A stretch of 64,000 bases of DNA from Amycolatopsis acididurans (GTDB lineage Bacteria; Actinomycetota; Actinomycetes; Mycobacteriales; Pseudonocardiaceae): NCBI RefSeq assembly GCF_012328925.1, contig NZ_JAAXLS010000005.1, forward strand, positions 124,001 through 188,000. Reading direction: 5' to 3'. This document shows, one piece after another, positions 1-9,025 of this stretch. Within the stretch, counting starts at the first letter, position 1, and each line of letters starts with the position of its first letter. The position numbers and the translations under genes are program-made. The notes under the pieces were generated by a model that saw nothing but the letters and a program-made list of their open reading frames with translations, was not told the origin of the DNA and made no database searches.

Positions 1-374
1 AGGGCGCGGTGCTGACGAGATATGTGCGTTCGGCGGTGCTGGACACGTTGGGCCAGGACTACCTGCGCACGGCGAGATCGAAGGGGCTCCGGCCGTACCC
101 GGCGCTGATGCGGCACGGACTGCGCAACGCCGCCGTGCCGGTGGTGACGGTGCTCGGACTGCAGTTGACGACGCTGCTGATCGGCGCGGTCGTGGTGGAG
201 CGGGTGTTCGTGTTGCCGGGCCTCGGCTCGATGCTGCTGGACTCGGTGTCCTCGCGGGATCTGCTTTCGGTACAGGGAATCGTGCTCGTGCTGGTGGTGG
301 CGGTGCTGCTGGTGAACTTCGTCGTGGACGTGGCGTACGTGCTCGTCGACCCCAGGTTGCGGAGTAGCCGATGA
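1..374 (+). CDS. Dipeptide/oligopeptide ABC transporter permease, DppB type (C-terminal part)
   Basis: The reading frame is open from the window edge, so the start lies upstream; only about the last 120 residues are present. The ABC permease EAA loop is visible early in the fragment (alternating hydrophobic and charged residues around DYLRTARSKGL), followed by two hydrophobic segments and the C-terminal DPRLR ending that is usual in DppB/GsiC proteins. It would form half of the membrane channel of a peptide-type importer with the next permease. Its TGA overlaps the next ATG (ATGA at 371-374), so the two are translationally coupled. The substrate is unknown. Confidence 0.85.
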   Translation, partial: GAVLTRYVRSAVLDTLGQDYLRTARSKGLRPYPALMRHGLRNAAVPVVTVLGLQLTTLLIGAVVVERVFVLPGLGSMLLDSVSSRDLLSVQGIVLVLVVAVLLVNFVVDVAYVLVDPRLRSSR

Positions 375-1180
375 ACCGGAACCTGTGGATCGGATCGGTA
401 CTGGTCGGGCTGGTCGTGCTGGCCGCACTGGTGTCGTTCGTGTGGACGCCGCACGATCCGCTCAAGGTCGACGCGGCGGTGCGGCTGGCGGGCCCGAGCG
501 CGGACTACTGGTTCGGCACCGACAAGTTCGGCCGCGATGTCGCCAGCCAGATCATGGTCGGCGCGCGGAGCACGCTCTACGTGGGTGTGATCGCGGTCGG
601 CGTCGCGGCGATCATCGGCACACCGCTCGGCATCCTCGCCGCGATGTCGAAGCGGTGGCTGGGCGAGCTGGTCATGCGCGTCAACGATCTGGTGCTGGCG
701 TTTCCCGCGCTGCTGCTGGCGATCATGTTCGGCGCGGTGTACGGCGCGAGCACGGTGACCGCGATGATCGCGATCGGCATCGCGACGATCCCGTCGTTCG
801 CCCGCATCGCGCGTTCGGCGACGTTGCAGGTGATGAGCACGGAGTACGTGCTGGCGGCCCGCGCGGGCGGCCGGTCGCGGCTGTCGATCGCGCGGCGGCA
901 CGTGCTGCGCAACATCGCGGGCCTGGTGATCGTGCAGTGCTCGGTGTCGTTCGCGATCGCGGTACTGGCCGAGGCCGCGCTGTCGTTCCTCGGATTCGGC
1001 ACGCGCCCGCCGACGCCGTCGTGGGGGCGGATGCTGCAGGAGTCGCAGGAACTGCTGACCGTGCAGCCACGGCTGGCGCTGGTGCCCGGGGTCGCGATCG
1101 CCGTCGCGGTGCTCGGGTTCAACCTGCTCGGGGATGGGCTTCGGGACCGGTTCGATCCCAGGCTGGAGGGGCGGCGATGA
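371..1180 (+). CDS. Dipeptide/oligopeptide ABC transporter permease, DppC type
   Basis: A 269-residue integral membrane protein of normal length for DppC. An N-terminal membrane segment (about residues 5-28) is followed by the short exported domain with the family sequence WFGTDKFGRDV, then the multi-span permease domain with an EAA loop (EYVLAARAGGRS) and the conserved ending GDGLRDRFDPRL. It pairs with the upstream permease. The start is the ATG overlapping the preceding stop. Its own stop overlaps the next ATG by four bases, so channel and ATPases are coupled. Confidence 0.88.
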   Translation: MNRNLWIGSVLVGLVVLAALVSFVWTPHDPLKVDAAVRLAGPSADYWFGTDKFGRDVASQIMVGARSTLYVGVIAVGVAAIIGTPLGILAAMSKRWLGELVMRVNDLVLAFPALLLAIMFGAVYGASTVTAMIAIGIATIPSFARIARSATLQVMSTEYVLAARAGGRSRLSIARRHVLRNIAGLVIVQCSVSFAIAVLAEAALSFLGFGTRPPTPSWGRMLQESQELLTVQPRLALVPGVAIAVAVLGFNLLGDGLRDRFDPRLEGRR

Positions 1181-1935
1181 TCTCCGTCGAGGCACTGACG
1201 ATCTTCACCGACGAGCACGGCCTCGTGCGGAACGTGTCGTTCGAGGTCGGCGAGGGGGAGCGGGTCGGCCTGATCGGCGAGTCCGGTTCCGGCAAGTCGC
1301 TCACCGCGTCCGCGCTGATGGGCCTGCTGCCCGAGGGGTTGCGCGCGACTGGATCGATCACGTTCCACGGGAAACAGTTGATCGGGACATCCGAGCGGGA
1401 ACTGTCACAGCTGCGTGGGCGCGACATGGCGATGGTGTTCCAGGAGCCGATGACCGCGCTCAACCCGCTCATGCGCGTGGGTCGGCAGGTCGCCGAGTCG
1501 GTAAGGCTGCACACGCGCAGGTCCCGGCGGCAGGCGAAGGCGCTCGCGGAGGAACTGCTCGACTCGGTGGGCCTGCCCGGTACCGGCGGCCGCTATCCGC
1601 ATCAGCTTTCCGGCGGGCAACGTCAGCGCGTGCTGCTCGCCATCGCGCTCGCCAACGACCCCGCACTGTTGATCTGCGACGAGCCGACCACCGCGTTGGA
1701 CGTGACGGTGCAGGCGCAGGTTCTCGATCTCATCCTTGCCGGCGTCGCCGAGCGGTCCGCGGCGCTGCTGTTCATCACGCACGATCTCGCCGTGGTCGCG
1801 CGCGTGTGCGAGCGGTTGCTGGTGATGCACGAGGGAAGCATTGTCGAGGAAGGTTCCACGCGCGAGGTGCTGACGAATCCGCGGCACGACTACACGCGGC
1901 GGCTGCTCGCGGCGTCGGACCTGGAGGCGGCGTGA
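1177..1935 (+). CDS. Peptide-type ABC transporter ATP-binding protein (DppD-like)
   Basis: A 252-residue ABC ATPase. It has Walker A GESGSGKS near residue 35, a Q-loop in MVFQEPMTALNP, the signature LSGGQRQR, Walker B LLICDEPTTALDVTVQAQ and an H-loop FITHDLAVV. The Q-loop and signature are those of the Dpp/Opp family. It is shorter than typical DppD (about 320-330 residues): the cysteine-containing OppD/F C-terminal extension is absent and the protein ends soon after the family DYTRRLL sequence. The start is the ATG at 1177 that overlaps the DppC stop; the reading frame stays open upstream but has no coding merit there. Confidence 0.87.
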   Translation: MISVEALTIFTDEHGLVRNVSFEVGEGERVGLIGESGSGKSLTASALMGLLPEGLRATGSITFHGKQLIGTSERELSQLRGRDMAMVFQEPMTALNPLMRVGRQVAESVRLHTRRSRRQAKALAEELLDSVGLPGTGGRYPHQLSGGQRQRVLLAIALANDPALLICDEPTTALDVTVQAQVLDLILAGVAERSAALLFITHDLAVVARVCERLLVMHEGSIVEEGSTREVLTNPRHDYTRRLLAASDLEAA

Positions 1936-2687
1936 TCGAACTTCGTGACGTGCACCGGCACTACCGGCGGACACACGCGCTGCGGGGCGTTTCGCTGACC
2001 GTCGAAACCGGACGGCGCTTCGGCATCGTCGGCGAGTCGGGCTCGGGGAAGTCGACGATGGTGCGGCTGCTCGCGGCGCTGGACCAGCCGAGCTCGGGCG
2101 AGATCTTCTTCCAGGGCAAGCGAATTGACAACCTGCCCGAACGCCGCCTCGGCTTCCTGCGCTCGGAACTGCAGGTGGTGTTCCAGGACCCGATGGGCTC
2201 GCTCGATCCGCGAATGCGCGTGCGGGACATCATCTGCGAACCGCTCGGCCGCACCGACGACGTGCGCGTGGCCGAACTGCTCGACGCGGTCGGCCTGCCC
2301 GCCGATGCCGGCCGCCGGTATCCGCATCAGTTCTCCGGTGGGCAGCGCCAGCGCATCTCTGTCGCCCGCGCGCTCGCGCCGCGGCCGAGCGTGCTGGTGG
2401 CCGACGAGCCGGTGAGCGCGCTGGATGTGTCCGTACGCAAGCAGATTCTCGACCTGCTCACGGATCTGGCCGACCGGTTCGAGCTGACGCTCGTGTTCGT
2501 GTCGCACGACCTGGGCGTGGTGCGACGGGTCTGCGACACGGTCGCCGTCATGCGCGCGGGTGAAATCGTGGAACAGGGCGAGATCGCCGAGGTCTACGAC
2601 CGTCCGCGGCACGACTACACGCGTCAGTTGATCGCCGCGGCCCCGAACCTGCGTGCGGAACTCGCGAGATTGCAGGGAGGACAATGA
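1932..2687 (+). CDS. Peptide-type ABC transporter ATP-binding protein (DppF-like)
   Basis: A 251-residue ABC ATPase, partner of the upstream DppD-like subunit. Visible motifs are Walker A GESGSGKST, Q-loop VFQDPMGSLDPRM, signature FSGGQRQRISVARALAPRP and Walker B LVADEPVSALDVSVRKQ, all typical of DppF. Like its partner it lacks the usual long C-terminal extension. The GTG start at 1932 overlaps the preceding TGA (GTGA). The end overlaps the aldehyde dehydrogenase start, tying uptake to catabolism in one transcript. No solute-binding protein is visible; it should lie upstream of the window. Confidence 0.87.
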   Translation: MIELRDVHRHYRRTHALRGVSLTVETGRRFGIVGESGSGKSTMVRLLAALDQPSSGEIFFQGKRIDNLPERRLGFLRSELQVVFQDPMGSLDPRMRVRDIICEPLGRTDDVRVAELLDAVGLPADAGRRYPHQFSGGQRQRISVARALAPRPSVLVADEPVSALDVSVRKQILDLLTDLADRFELTLVFVSHDLGVVRRVCDTVAVMRAGEIVEQGEIAEVYDRPRHDYTRQLIAAAPNLRAELARLQGGQ

Positions 2688-4114
2688 TGTTCGACCCTTA
2701 TCCTTCGGGCCTTCCGATCGGTCCGGAGTGGTTGTTCACACAAGACACCCAGGAGATCGTTTTTCCTTATGACGGTGGCGTTGTCGCCCGCGCCCCGGTC
2801 GGCACACCCGAACTGGCCCGGATCGCGGTCAACGAGGCCGTCACGGCGAAACGCGAAGCCGCCGCCCTGCCGTCGTGGACGCGCCGCGACGTCCTGCTCG
2901 GCGTGCGCCGGGCGCTGACCGAATGGCAGGCCGAGTTCGAAGGGCTGCTCGTCGCCGAGACCGGGAAACCGCTGTCGGACTGCCGTACCGAGGTCGCCCG
3001 CACGCTGGTGACCTGGCAGGCCGCGGCGGAGGAGGTGTCCCGGCTGCACGGCGAAACCGTGCCGCTCGACCTGTTGCCCTCCGGCGAAGGACTCACCGGG
3101 TTCTGGAAACGCAAACCGATCGGTGTCGTCGTCGGCATCGCCGGCTTCAACTACCCGCTCCTGCTGGCCTCGCACAAGATCGCGCCCGCGATCGCGGCCG
3201 GCTGCCCCGTGATCGTCAAACCGGCGCCGCAGACACCACTCGCGACGTTGTGGTTGGTGCATCTCGTGCGCCAGGCAGGTCTGCCGCCGTCGATGGTGCA
3301 GCTGGTGACCGGAGACGCCGAGGTCGGCTCCACGCTGGTGACCGATCCCCGTGTCGGAGCTGTGTCGTTCACCGGTTCGGCCGCCGTGGGGCACCGGATC
3401 GCGAAGGACGCGGCACCCACGAAAACGTTGCTGGAACTGGGTTCGAACGCCGCACTCGTGGTCGCCGAGGACGCGGATCTGGACGCGGCGACCGACGCCG
3501 TGCTGCGTGGCGGTTTCTACGCGTCCGGGCAGGCGTGCATCTCGGTGCAACGGGTGCTGGTGGTCGAACAGGTCGCCGACGAGTTCGCCGAACGCCTGCT
3601 GGCCCGGCTCGACGAGGTGGTCGTCGGCGATCCGCGCGAGGAAACTACGCGTGTGTCCAAACTGATCGACGAACGAGCCACCGAACGCGTCATGGACTGG
3701 ATCGCGCGGGCGATCTCGTCGGGCGCGCGCGTGCTGGCCGGCGGCGAATTCGCGGACGGGATCATCCGGCCGACCGTGCTCGCCGACGTGCCCGACGGCG
3801 CGGCGTGCTGGGACGAGGAGATCTTCGGCCCGGTCGTGTGCCTGCGCCGGGTGTCCGATGTGGACGAGGCGTTCGAGCAGGTGAACGCGTCCCGCTACGG
3901 GCTGCACGCGAGCGTTTTCACCAGCTCGCTGCGAACGGCGCACCGGGCGGTGGACGAACTGGAGGTCGGCGGCGTCATCGTGAACGAGGTACCGGGCTTC
4001 CGGTCCGACACGATGCCCTACGGCGGGGTGAAGGACTCCGGCATCGGCCGCGAGGGGCCGCGGTTCGCCATCGAGGAGTTCACGGTGACGAGGATGGCGG
4101 TGATCCGGGCATGA
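2684..4114 (+). CDS. NAD(P)-dependent aldehyde dehydrogenase
   Basis: A 476-residue member of the aldehyde dehydrogenase superfamily, oxidising an aldehyde to the carboxylate. It has the NAD-binding FTGS (229-232), the general base Glu251 in LELGSN, the catalytic Cys285 in SGQACISVQR and the EEIFGPVV sequence near 370. The length is normal. The start is ATG 2684 after GGGAGG; the following ATG at 2687 is an alternative. It is flanked by an importer and by SDR and amidase genes, so it probably acts on a breakdown product of the imported compound. The substrate cannot be named; succinate-semialdehyde-like enzymes are among the nearest families. Confidence 0.88.
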   Translation: MMFDPYPSGLPIGPEWLFTQDTQEIVFPYDGGVVARAPVGTPELARIAVNEAVTAKREAAALPSWTRRDVLLGVRRALTEWQAEFEGLLVAETGKPLSDCRTEVARTLVTWQAAAEEVSRLHGETVPLDLLPSGEGLTGFWKRKPIGVVVGIAGFNYPLLLASHKIAPAIAAGCPVIVKPAPQTPLATLWLVHLVRQAGLPPSMVQLVTGDAEVGSTLVTDPRVGAVSFTGSAAVGHRIAKDAAPTKTLLELGSNAALVVAEDADLDAATDAVLRGGFYASGQACISVQRVLVVEQVADEFAERLLARLDEVVVGDPREETTRVSKLIDERATERVMDWIARAISSGARVLAGGEFADGIIRPTVLADVPDGAACWDEEIFGPVVCLRRVSDVDEAFEQVNASRYGLHASVFTSSLRTAHRAVDELEVGGVIVNEVPGFRSDTMPYGGVKDSGIGREGPRFAIEEFTVTRMAVIRA

Positions 4115-4941
4115 ACCCCGAAGCCGACGACGCGCGAGCATCGCAGGGCCGCCAAGGCCCGAGGAGCGCAGCGGGGAGGAGTCGAGGCATCGACTACGAG
4201 AAGCTGTTCCGCCTCGACGGCAAGCGGGCGGTGGTGCTCGGCGCGGGCAGCGGCATCGGGCGCGAGTCCGCTAAAGCGCTCGCGGCCCACGGTGCGGAGG
4301 TCATCTGTGCGGACCGCGATCTCGCCGCTGCCAAGGAAACCGGCGGCGAGGCGTACGAGATCGACCTGCTGGAGCCCGGCGCGACCGAACGCGCGGCCCG
4401 TGATCTCGGCGTGCTCGACATCGTGGTGCTCACCGCCGCGACGAACGTCCGCAAACGCATCCTCGACTACCGGCGCGAGGAGTTCGACCGGGTCGTCAGG
4501 CTCAACCTCGGCGCGACTTTCGAGGTCGTGCGGGCGTTCGGCGCGGGTATGGTCGAACGCGGCGGAGGCAGCATCATCGGGTTCTCCTCGATCCGCGGCA
4601 CCACGGTCGAGCCGGGGCAGGGCCCGTATGCGGCGACGAAGGCGGGGCTGGTGCAGCTGTTCCGCACAGCGGCGGCGGAGTTCGGCCCGGCCGGCGTGCG
4701 GGTCAACGCGATCGCCCCCGGCGTCGTGGAAACCCCGCTGACCGAACAGATCAAGGCCAGCCCGGAGTGGTACGCGGCGTATGCGGGCAAGAGCGCGCTC
4801 GGCCGCTGGGCCAAGCCGGAGGAAATCGCCGGAGCCGTGGTGTACCTGGCCTCGGACGCGGCGAGTTTCGTCACCGGATCCGTGCTCGCCGTCGACGGGG
4901 GCTGGACCGCCATCGACGGCAGATACACCCCACCGGAGTAG
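4111..4941 (+). CDS. Short-chain dehydrogenase/reductase with unusual N-terminal extension
   Basis: A 276-residue SDR. The cofactor motif LGAGSGIGRE, the catalytic Ser (SSIRG) and the YAATK pair are present, as is the usual ending VTGSVLAVDGGWT. The ATG overlaps the aldehyde dehydrogenase stop. About 30 residues precede the Rossmann fold; they are basic and low complexity (rich in Arg, Gly, Ser, Gln) and the DNA at about 4129-4190 looks like an inserted GC-rich repeat, so the true start could be internal. It probably oxidises or reduces an alcohol/ketone in the pathway served by the neighbouring importer and amidase. Confidence 0.85.
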   Translation: MNPEADDARASQGRQGPRSAAGRSRGIDYEKLFRLDGKRAVVLGAGSGIGRESAKALAAHGAEVICADRDLAAAKETGGEAYEIDLLEPGATERAARDLGVLDIVVLTAATNVRKRILDYRREEFDRVVRLNLGATFEVVRAFGAGMVERGGGSIIGFSSIRGTTVEPGQGPYAATKAGLVQLFRTAAAEFGPAGVRVNAIAPGVVETPLTEQIKASPEWYAAYAGKSALGRWAKPEEIAGAVVYLASDAASFVTGSVLAVDGGWTAIDGRYTPPE

Positions 4942-4952
4942 GAGGAGGTCCC

Positions 4953-6320
4953 GTGTTCGAGAGTGCGACCGAGCTGCTCGCCGAGTACCGCGCCCGCCGG
5001 CTGTCGCCGGTCGAGGCGACCGAGGCCGTGCTGACCCGGATCGACGCGCTCGAAGGCCGGCTGCACGCCCTGTACGCCTACGAACCGGAGCAGGCGCGCG
5101 CCGCGGCGAAGGCGTCCGAGCAGCGCTGGCGCGCGGGTGAGCCCGGTGCGCTCGACGGGATTCCGTTGACCCTGAAGGAGAACATCGCGACCAAAGGCAC
5201 CCCGGTCCCGCTGGGCACGGCCGCGACCGAGCTGGTACCGGCGCCGGCCGACGCGCCCGCCGCGGCGCGGGTCCGCGAGGCCGGGTCCGTTCTGCTGGCC
5301 AAGACGACGATGCCCGACTACGGGATGCTCACCTCCGGCCTGTCGAGCTTCCACACCGCGACCCGCAACCCGTGGGACCTCGAGCGCACTCCCGGTGGGT
5401 CGAGCGCGGGAGCCGCCGCGGCGGCCGCCGCCGGGTACGGGCCGCTGCACGTCGGCACGGACATCGGCGGTTCGATCCGGTTGCCCGCCGGCTGGTGCGG
5501 TCTGGTCGGGTTCAAGCCGAGCTTCGGCCGGGTGCCGGTCGACCCGCCCTACCTCGGCCGCGTCGCCGGACCGCTGACCCGCACGGTCGCGGGCTGCGCG
5601 TTGCTGATGGGCGTGTTGTCCGCGCCGGACACCCGTGACCACATGAGCCTTCCGCACGCGGAAATCGCCTGGTCGGAGCTGTCCGGTCAGCTGAAAGGCC
5701 TCCGGATCGGGCTGCAGCTGGACGCGGGCGTGGGACTGAACGTGGAACCGCGGATCCGGGACGCGGTCGTGGCGGCGGGGCGGCTCTTCGAGCAGGCGGG
5801 TGCCATCGTCGAACCGCTGGCGCCGTTCTTGACCCGCGAGATGCTCGACGGCCTGGACACGTTCTGGCGGGTACGGGCGTGGTGCGACCTGGAAGCGTTG
5901 CCGGAGCAGCGGCGTACGAAGGTGCTGCCGTACATCGCGGAATGGGCGCGCGGCGGTGCCGACGTCACCGGGGTCGCCGCATACCGGGGGTTCTCGCAGA
6001 TCGACGCGATGAGCGTGGCCGCCGTCCGGGCCGGCGCGCCGTTCGATTTCGTGGTGTCGCCGACGTGCCCGGTGTCCGCGCCACCCGCCGAGTGGGCCTC
6101 GCCGACCAATGACCCTCGGCGGCCGTTCGAGCACATCGCGTTCACCGTGCCGTACAACATGTCCGGTCAACCCGCAGTGTCGCTCAACTGCGGGTACGGC
6201 GACGAGGGTCAGCCGATCGGCCTACAGATCGCCGGACGGCGGTTCGACGATCTCGGTGTGCTCCGCGTTGCTGCAGCATTCGAAGTAATTCGTGGCGCTC
6301 AGCGCTGTCCTGAGGTGTAA
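4953..6320 (+). CDS. Amidase (amidase-signature family)
   Basis: A 455-residue hydrolase of the amidase-signature family, cleaving a carboxamide to acid plus ammonia or amine. The Ser-cisSer-Lys triad is complete: Lys75 in LTLKENIA, Ser150 in GGSSAG and nucleophile Ser174 in DIGGSIRLP, with the 24-residue Ser-Ser spacing of the family. The GTG start at 4953 follows an almost perfect Shine-Dalgarno (GGAGGAGG, 4941-4948). It lies 11 bp after the SDR gene and is probably the last gene of the importer/dehydrogenase operon. Together they suggest uptake and degradation of an amide-containing compound. Confidence 0.9.
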   Translation: MFESATELLAEYRARRLSPVEATEAVLTRIDALEGRLHALYAYEPEQARAAAKASEQRWRAGEPGALDGIPLTLKENIATKGTPVPLGTAATELVPAPADAPAAARVREAGSVLLAKTTMPDYGMLTSGLSSFHTATRNPWDLERTPGGSSAGAAAAAAAGYGPLHVGTDIGGSIRLPAGWCGLVGFKPSFGRVPVDPPYLGRVAGPLTRTVAGCALLMGVLSAPDTRDHMSLPHAEIAWSELSGQLKGLRIGLQLDAGVGLNVEPRIRDAVVAAGRLFEQAGAIVEPLAPFLTREMLDGLDTFWRVRAWCDLEALPEQRRTKVLPYIAEWARGGADVTGVAAYRGFSQIDAMSVAAVRAGAPFDFVVSPTCPVSAPPAEWASPTNDPRRPFEHIAFTVPYNMSGQPAVSLNCGYGDEGQPIGLQIAGRRFDDLGVLRVAAAFEVIRGAQRCPEV

Positions 6321-6350
6321 TCGCGCGCGGAACTTGAGACCATAATTGGC

Positions 6351-8180
6351 ATGCGCATGGTCTACACCGGAGCGGACGAAGAGGACTTCATCGACGCTCG
6401 CCAGCGCCTGCTCGTCGAGCTCGACGCGTGGTCACAGATGCGCCAGCGGATGATCGATCCGGTGGTCGCCGGGGCCATGCTCGACTACCGGTTCGAACGG
6501 GACGGGCTGCTCGGGCGGTGGACCCGTGAAGTGCTTCGCGGCGCCCTGCTGACCTGGTTCCCCCGCAAGGTCGTCCTGCTCGACCCGCATTCGACCTCGG
6601 TGTTGTCCACGGTCGAGGCGCTGATGGACTTCTTCGACGACGCGGACCTGTTCGACGAGCGCAGCGAGCCGCCGTCGGTGCTGCGCTCATTCATCCGCGC
6701 GATCGGACCCAGGTTCGACGACGCGATGAGCGAACGCGCCAACTACGGCCTGGCGAAGTTCTGGGCCGTCGCGATGGCCGAGCACGGCATCGACCCGCTG
6801 GACGAGGCCGAGGCACAGGATTTCATCGATCGTGTGCAGCAGGGCGAGATCGAGGTCGACCAGATGCTGCTGCACGAGATCGCCTACCGGCACTACGAGG
6901 GCGATCCGGAGGTCGAGGCCGTCGAGCCGACCCCGGTGTTCGCGCTGGCCGCGGACGAGGACCTGGCCGAGGCGGCCGGGGCGACGCCCATGGTGCGGCG
7001 GCTGCGGCGGTTCGTGGACTGGGTCGGCGACGGCCGCGACCTCGCGGCGAAGGGCAGGCTCACCGAGACCGACGCCCGTGACCTGACAGAACAGCTCCGC
7101 GTGCAGGATCCGGCCGACCTGATGTCGCTGGCCAAACGCACCGGTGTCGTCCGGGTGCTCAAGGGCAGGCTGGTGCGCGTCAAGCGGGCGCAGCCGCTGC
7201 TCGCCGACTCGATGGCGCTGTGGCGCGCGGCCCTGCCGCACGTCGTCGCCGAGCACAGCGAATCGCTGCGCCGCCGCAACGCCGAGGCGCATCTCGCCTA
7301 CGAGCTGCTCGAATCCGTGCAGGCGGACGACTGCGCGACGATCCCCATGCTTGTCGAGATCATGGACGATCTGGCGGAACTGACGTGGCGCTCGGCGGAC
7401 GCCGATCCGGTGCTGCGGGTGCTGGACCGGCTGGCGGATTTCGGGCTGGTCGAGGTGCTGCCCGCGACGGAGGAGCATTTCGAGGACCTGCTCGACTTCG
7501 CCGGGGTGGACTCGGTGGAGGAGGTGCCCGAGGACGAGCGGCAGGTCGTGCGGATGCTGCCGCTGGGCACCAAGGCGATGTACGAGGCGCGGGCCGCGGC
7601 GGGCGTGCCGACGCTGACGCTGGAGGACATGGCGGCCGAGACCGCGGAGGTGTTCTTCGCACGGGTCGGCCCGATGCCGGAGGAGGCGTTCGACGAGGGC
7701 GCGCGCCTGTGGCTGCGGGCGCGGCAGGCCGACCGGGCGATCGCGGAACTGTCCGAACTGGCCCGCCGCACGGACGACTTCGAGCACCGCATGTTCGCCT
7801 TCCAGCTGCTGGCCGAGTACGGCGAAGCCGGCGTCGCGGCGATCGCGGGCCTGCGCGAGCACTCGGCGGCCGGGCCGGCTGCGCTGAGCTGGCTGCTGGA
7901 CGCCGGCCTGATCGACGCGAGTGAGGTCACCGGCCGGGAACGCACGTACAGCATGGTCGACGTGCTCGCGGCCGGTATCCGCTCGGCGGGCCGGAAGAAG
8001 GCGCTGGAGGAGTTCGCCGCACAGCCGCGGCCGGCGCAACTGCTGTTCCTGGCGGACGCGACCATCTGCGGCCACCCGCGCACCCGCGAGGTCCTCGAAT
8101 CGATGGTCGTCGCCCACCCCGACCGCGCCGTCTCGAACGCGGCCCGCAAGGCACTGGACTGGCTCTACGAGGAGGACTAG
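6351..8180 (+). CDS. Hypothetical protein, 609 aa, largely helical and acidic
   Basis: I do not recognise this protein. It is a soluble 609-residue protein without signal peptide or membrane segment, rich in Asp, Glu, Ala and Leu, with long predicted helices throughout and repeat-like helical pairs in the last 250 residues that resemble HEAT/TPR-type scaffolds. Two in-frame ATGs are available (6351, 6357); CATAAT at 6341-6346 is a plausible -10 box, implying a leaderless or nearly leaderless mRNA. It converges on the lyase pair downstream, their stops sharing CTAG at 8177-8180. Codon usage is like its neighbours, so it is a real gene. Confidence 0.7.
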   Translation: MRMVYTGADEEDFIDARQRLLVELDAWSQMRQRMIDPVVAGAMLDYRFERDGLLGRWTREVLRGALLTWFPRKVVLLDPHSTSVLSTVEALMDFFDDADLFDERSEPPSVLRSFIRAIGPRFDDAMSERANYGLAKFWAVAMAEHGIDPLDEAEAQDFIDRVQQGEIEVDQMLLHEIAYRHYEGDPEVEAVEPTPVFALAADEDLAEAAGATPMVRRLRRFVDWVGDGRDLAAKGRLTETDARDLTEQLRVQDPADLMSLAKRTGVVRVLKGRLVRVKRAQPLLADSMALWRAALPHVVAEHSESLRRRNAEAHLAYELLESVQADDCATIPMLVEIMDDLAELTWRSADADPVLRVLDRLADFGLVEVLPATEEHFEDLLDFAGVDSVEEVPEDERQVVRMLPLGTKAMYEARAAAGVPTLTLEDMAAETAEVFFARVGPMPEEAFDEGARLWLRARQADRAIAELSELARRTDDFEHRMFAFQLLAEYGEAGVAAIAGLREHSAAGPAALSWLLDAGLIDASEVTGRERTYSMVDVLAAGIRSAGRKKALEEFAAQPRPAQLLFLADATICGHPRTREVLESMVVAHPDRAVSNAARKALDWLYEED

Positions 8181-9025
8181 GCGCCGATCGCCTCGGCGAG
8201 GCTCAGGATCCGTTGCGCGTTGTCGACGTGCAGGTTCTCGATCATCCTGCCGTCGACGGTCACCACACCGCGGCCTTCTGCCTTCGCCTCGTCGAAGGCG
8301 GTGATGATCTTGCGGGCCTGCGCGATCTCCTCCTCCGACGGGGAGAACGCCTTGTTGCACGGTTCGATCTGGCCGGGGTGGATCAACGTCTTGCCGTCGA
8401 AGCCGTACTGCCTGCCCTGCAGGCACTCCGCCTCGAAGCCCTCCAGGTCCTTCACGTCGTTGTAGACGCCGTCGAGGATCACCTTGCCCGTCGCGCGCGC
8501 GGCGAGCAGGCACAGCGACAGCCCGCCGAGCAGCGGACCACGGCCGGGCACGAACTCGGCGTGCAGCTCCTTCGCCAGGTCGTTCGTGCCCATCACCAGC
8601 ACCGTCAGCCGGTCGCTGGCGCTCGCGATCTCCTCCGCGTGCAGCATCGCGATCGGTGTCTCGACCATTGCCCAGATCTCGGTGTGGTCGGGCGCCCCGC
8701 CGAGCTCCAGCGCACGCTCGATGTTGTGCACATCGCGCGCCGAGTTCACCTTCGGCACCACCACGGCGGCGGGGCCGGCCTGCGCGGTGGCCCGCAGATC
8801 GGAGTCGTGCCACTCGGTCTCCAGGCCGTTGACCCGGATCGTCACCTCGCGCGAGCCGTACTCGCCGACCATTCCGCACACGCGCTCGCGCGCGGCTTCC
8901 TTCGCGTCGGGCGCGACCGCGTCCTCCAGATCGAGGATCAGCGCGTCGGCGGCAAGCCCCTTCGCCTTCTCCAGCGCGCGTTCGTTCGCGCCGGGCATGT
9001 AGAGCACAGAGCGGCGGGGCCTCAC
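8177..9025 (-). CDS. CitE/HpcH-family CoA-ester lyase or (3S)-malyl-CoA thioesterase
   Basis: A 282-residue protein of the citrate lyase beta/HpcH-HpaI aldolase superfamily. It starts [18 protein letters not shown] and carries LDLEDAV, an ETPIA motif and [13 protein letters not shown], all standard for the CitE branch (TIM barrel, Mg-dependent cleavage or hydrolysis of a 3-hydroxyacyl-CoA such as malyl-, citramalyl- or methylmalyl-CoA). The GTG start overlaps the preceding gene's TGA. The frame stays open further upstream, but the family N-terminus begins at this GTG. Pairing with a longer paralogue resembles the Mcl1/Mcl2 arrangement in which the short protein is a malyl-CoA thioesterase. 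Confidence 0.8.
   Translation of the reverse strand: MRPRRSVLYMPGANERALEKAKGLAADALILDLEDAVAPDAKEAARERVCGMVGEYGSREVTIRVNGLETEWHDSDLRATAQAGPAAVVVPKVNSARDVHNIERALELGGAPDHTEIWAMVETPIAMLHAEEIASASDRLTVLVMGTNDLAKELHAEFVPGRGPLLGGLSLCLLAARATGKVILDGVYNDVKDLEGFEAECLQGRQYGFDGKTLIHPGQIEPCNKAFSPSEEEIAQARKIITAFDEAKAEGRGVVTVDGRMIENLHVDNAQRILSLAEAIGA

Noticed and set aside
2624..4141. Long open reading frame on the minus strand opposite the aldehyde dehydrogenase
   Set aside because: It is a GC-skew shadow: codon-position bias belongs to the plus-strand gene, which has complete catalytic motifs.
4467..6170. Long minus-strand frame opposite the SDR and amidase genes
   Set aside because: Arg/Pro-rich low-complexity translation without family motifs; the plus-strand amidase has an intact triad.
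6687..8879. 730-codon minus-strand frame opposite the orphan 609-aa gene and continuing into the lyase gene
   Set aside because: Spans two genes and translates to Arg-rich, low-complexity protein; it has no ribosome site and no motif.
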